A DNA stretch of 64,000 nt from Rothia santali (GTDB lineage Bacteria > Actinomycetota > Actinomycetes > Actinomycetales > Micrococcaceae): contig NZ_JANAFB010000003.1 of assembly GCF_024199905.1 (NCBI RefSeq), positions 98,317 to 162,316 on the forward strand, in the 5' to 3' direction. This document shows, piece by piece, positions 62,688-64,000 of this stretch. The notes below the pieces were generated by a model. That model ran no database searches and had not been told where the DNA came from. It was given only the letters and a program-made list of their open reading frames with translations. Both the position numbers and the translations under genes were made by a program. Within the stretch, counting starts at the first letter, position 1. Every line of letters begins with the position of its first letter.

Positions 62688-63125
62688 TTTCGTGTTCTCC
62701 GTTGTATCGAGGGCCCGAAGCGCACGGGGTGCGCCGAGGAGGGCCGTTGATGATTGGCTCACTCGCGGCAAAGCGAGGCGGGTGAGCGCACTGATAACCG
62801 GTCCAGTGAGCGCCGAGCGGGCACAGCGAATTGATGGCATTTTGACGCAATCATGCGCGCCAGAGGACCGTATCCATACCTGCCATTGATTCGAAGCCCG
62901 ACCCGCGGGACACACGCCGCGACCCATCCCACCGGAGAAACGGAAGGCAGGAGCACGCCATGCTCGCACTGAGACTGAGTACTTCACCGTCAAGAGTACC
63001 CGAGCGGGCGGCCTTTGGCTAACGACTGTGCCGCACGCAACCCCGGCCGAGGCGCGTCGGCGGCGCATGTCGGCGGGGCACGTCGGCGCGACGCGCCGGA
63101 GGGGGGGCCGAGGTCGTGGGGCCGC
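62688..63125 (-). other. str-operon leader/promoter region and 3' side of the iclR-type gene
   Basis: 438 bp with no gene. It must contain the rpsL promoter; TTGACG (near 62992) and TATGGA (near 62874) occur on the minus strand but not at promoter spacing. GGCGCGTCG (63051-63059) and CGACGCGCC (63089-63097) can pair around 29 nt containing GTCGGCGGGG-type repeats, a weak terminator candidate for the iclR-type gene. Confidence 0.4.
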
Positions 63126-63905
63126 TCAGCCCAGCGCTCCCCCGCCGGCGCGGTAGGAGTGCCCGATCCGCAGCGCCGCCTCCCGCAGCCGGGGCACGAT
63201 GCTGCTGGAGATGGAGTCGGTGCTCGCGGTGGGCGAGCCGACCCGCATGGAGACGTTGATCGCCGCGATGGTGCGCCCCGCGGCGTCGACCACGGGCGCG
63301 GCGACGGAGCGCAGGCCGATCTCCAGCTCCTGGTCCACTAGCGTCCACCCGCACCGCCGCGCCTGCTCGATCCTCTCCGAGATCTGGGCGGCGTCGGTCA
63401 GGGTCCGGTCGGTGATGGCCTCGGGCCGCTGCCGCGCGAGGTACCGCTCGAGCTCCGCGGGAGGCAGCCCCGCGAGCAGGACCCGCCCCATCGACGTCGC
63501 GAAGGCCGGGAACGTGGTGCCGACGTTGATGGTCACGGCCATGATCCGGCGAGCGGGGACCCGGGCCACGTAGACGATGTCGTCGCCGGCGAGCACGGAC
63601 ATCGAGGAGGACTCCCCCACCCGGGCCGAGAGCTCCCGCAGGTGCGGGTAGGCGAGTTCGGGCAGCGAGAGCCCGGAGAGGTAGGCGTAGCCGATGCTGA
63701 GCACGCTGGGGCTGAGCCTGAACGTCCCGCCCTCGCTCAGCACGTACCCGAGCTCCACTAGGGTGTGGAGGAAGCGCCGGGCGGTGGCCCGGGTCAGGTC
63801 CGTGCGGCGGGCCACCTCCGCGAGCGTCATCTGGACGTGCTCGGCGTCGAAGGCCCGCAGCACGGCCAGGCCGCGGGCCAGGGACTGGACGTAGGCGTCG
63901 GTCAT
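63126..63905 (-). CDS. IclR-family transcriptional regulator (PcaR/PobR-like)
   Basis: 259 residues. The N-terminal winged helix-turn-helix is about 10-70 (QSLARGLAVLRAFDAEHVQM; LAEVARRTDLTRATARRFLH). The effector-binding domain contains VGTTFPAFATSMGRVLLAGL and GLRSVAAPVVDAAGRTIAAI. The sequence is close to regulators of aromatic-acid (beta-ketoadipate) pathways, but no such pathway genes are in the window, so its target is unknown. The ATG overlaps the stop of a possible upstream gene (ATGA). Confidence 0.92.
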   Translation of the reverse strand: MTDAYVQSLARGLAVLRAFDAEHVQMTLAEVARRTDLTRATARRFLHTLVELGYVLSEGGTFRLSPSVLSIGYAYLSGLSLPELAYPHLRELSARVGESSSMSVLAGDDIVYVARVPARRIMAVTINVGTTFPAFATSMGRVLLAGLPPAELERYLARQRPEAITDRTLTDAAQISERIEQARRCGWTLVDQELEIGLRSVAAPVVDAAGRTIAAINVSMRVGSPTASTDSISSSIVPRLREAALRIGHSYRAGGGALG

Positions 63906-64000
63906 CCCCGGCTCCCCCGGGCGGCGGCCGGGCCGGCGTCGGACGCCTCGCGCTCGGGTGCGTCGCCGCGCTCGGGCCCGGCACCGCTCCCGGGCTCGGC
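63902..64000 (-). CDS. possible C-terminal end of an upstream gene (partial)
   Basis: The minus-strand frame is open from the window edge to a TGA that overlaps the regulator ATG by 4 nt. Its 32 residues are Ala/Gly/Glu/Pro-rich and identify nothing. The ATGA overlap suggests a translationally coupled upstream gene, but at this GC an open stretch of 99 nt is weak evidence. Confidence 0.35.
   Translation of the reverse strand, partial: AEPGSGAGPERGDAPEREASDAGPAAARGSRG

Overview
The window is about 72% GC chromosomal DNA from an actinobacterium, most likely a member of the Micrococcaceae (Kocuria/Micrococcus/Arthrobacter-like; family-level inference only). The signs are MshA (mycothiol synthesis), a GuaB/GuaB3 pair, a short-lid adenylate kinase, the gene string rplM-rpsI-glmM ... 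glmS-acpS-nnr-alr-tsaEB-rimI-tsaD-groSL-guaB, many GTG starts, and several genes whose -10 box sits 6-8 nt before the start codon (leaderless transcripts).

Layout. (1) 1-9.6 kb, minus strand: the 5' end of guaA, a DUF3817 membrane protein, a SURF1 protein, guaB3, guaB and two tandem membrane O-acyltransferases of the AT3-SGNH type. (2) 10-12.1 kb: groES-groEL behind a promoter with a CIRCE operator. (3) 12.2-14.7 kb, plus strand: a THUMP-like methyltransferase and a GCS2-type carboxylate-amine ligase. (4) 14.8-19.3 kb, minus: tsaD-rimI-tsaB (t6A tRNA modification), tsaE and alr. (5) 19.4-21.5 kb, plus: mshA followed by a phosphatase-family gene, a pair that interrupts the usual alr/nnr/acpS/glmS string. 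(6) 21.5-25.6 kb, minus: nnr (NAD(P)HX repair), acpS, glmS. (7) 25.8-28.9 kb, minus: mannitol PTS mtlA-mtlD. (8) 29.2-31.7 kb, plus: coaA, an M15 peptidase lipoprotein and mscL. (9) 31.8-62.7 kb, minus: glmM, rplM-rpsI, truA, the alpha operon (infA-rpmJ-rpsM-rpsK-rpoA-rplQ), rlmN, map, secY-adk, the spc and S10 ribosomal operons, tuf, and rpsL-rpsG-fusA. A large plus-strand membrane-protein gene lies between tuf and rpsJ. (10) The right end holds an IclR regulator and perhaps the tail of the gene before it.

Much of the window makes the translation machinery (24 ribosomal proteins, IF-1, EF-G, EF-Tu, RNA polymerase alpha, and tRNA/rRNA-modifying enzymes) and matures its products (Map, SecY, GroESL). 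Around this lie cell-wall precursor genes (glmS, glmM, alr) and cofactor genes (coaA, acpS, nnr).

Three loci are broken in reading frame: alr, nnr, and the membrane gene at 54.4-57.9 kb. The shifts that can be placed are losses of bases in short C/G runs, so a consensus error in the sequence is as likely as true gene decay. Tandem repeats with 15- to 38-bp units sit in several gene borders. Strong GC hairpins close most operons. No tRNA, rRNA, CRISPR array, insertion sequence or prophage was seen.
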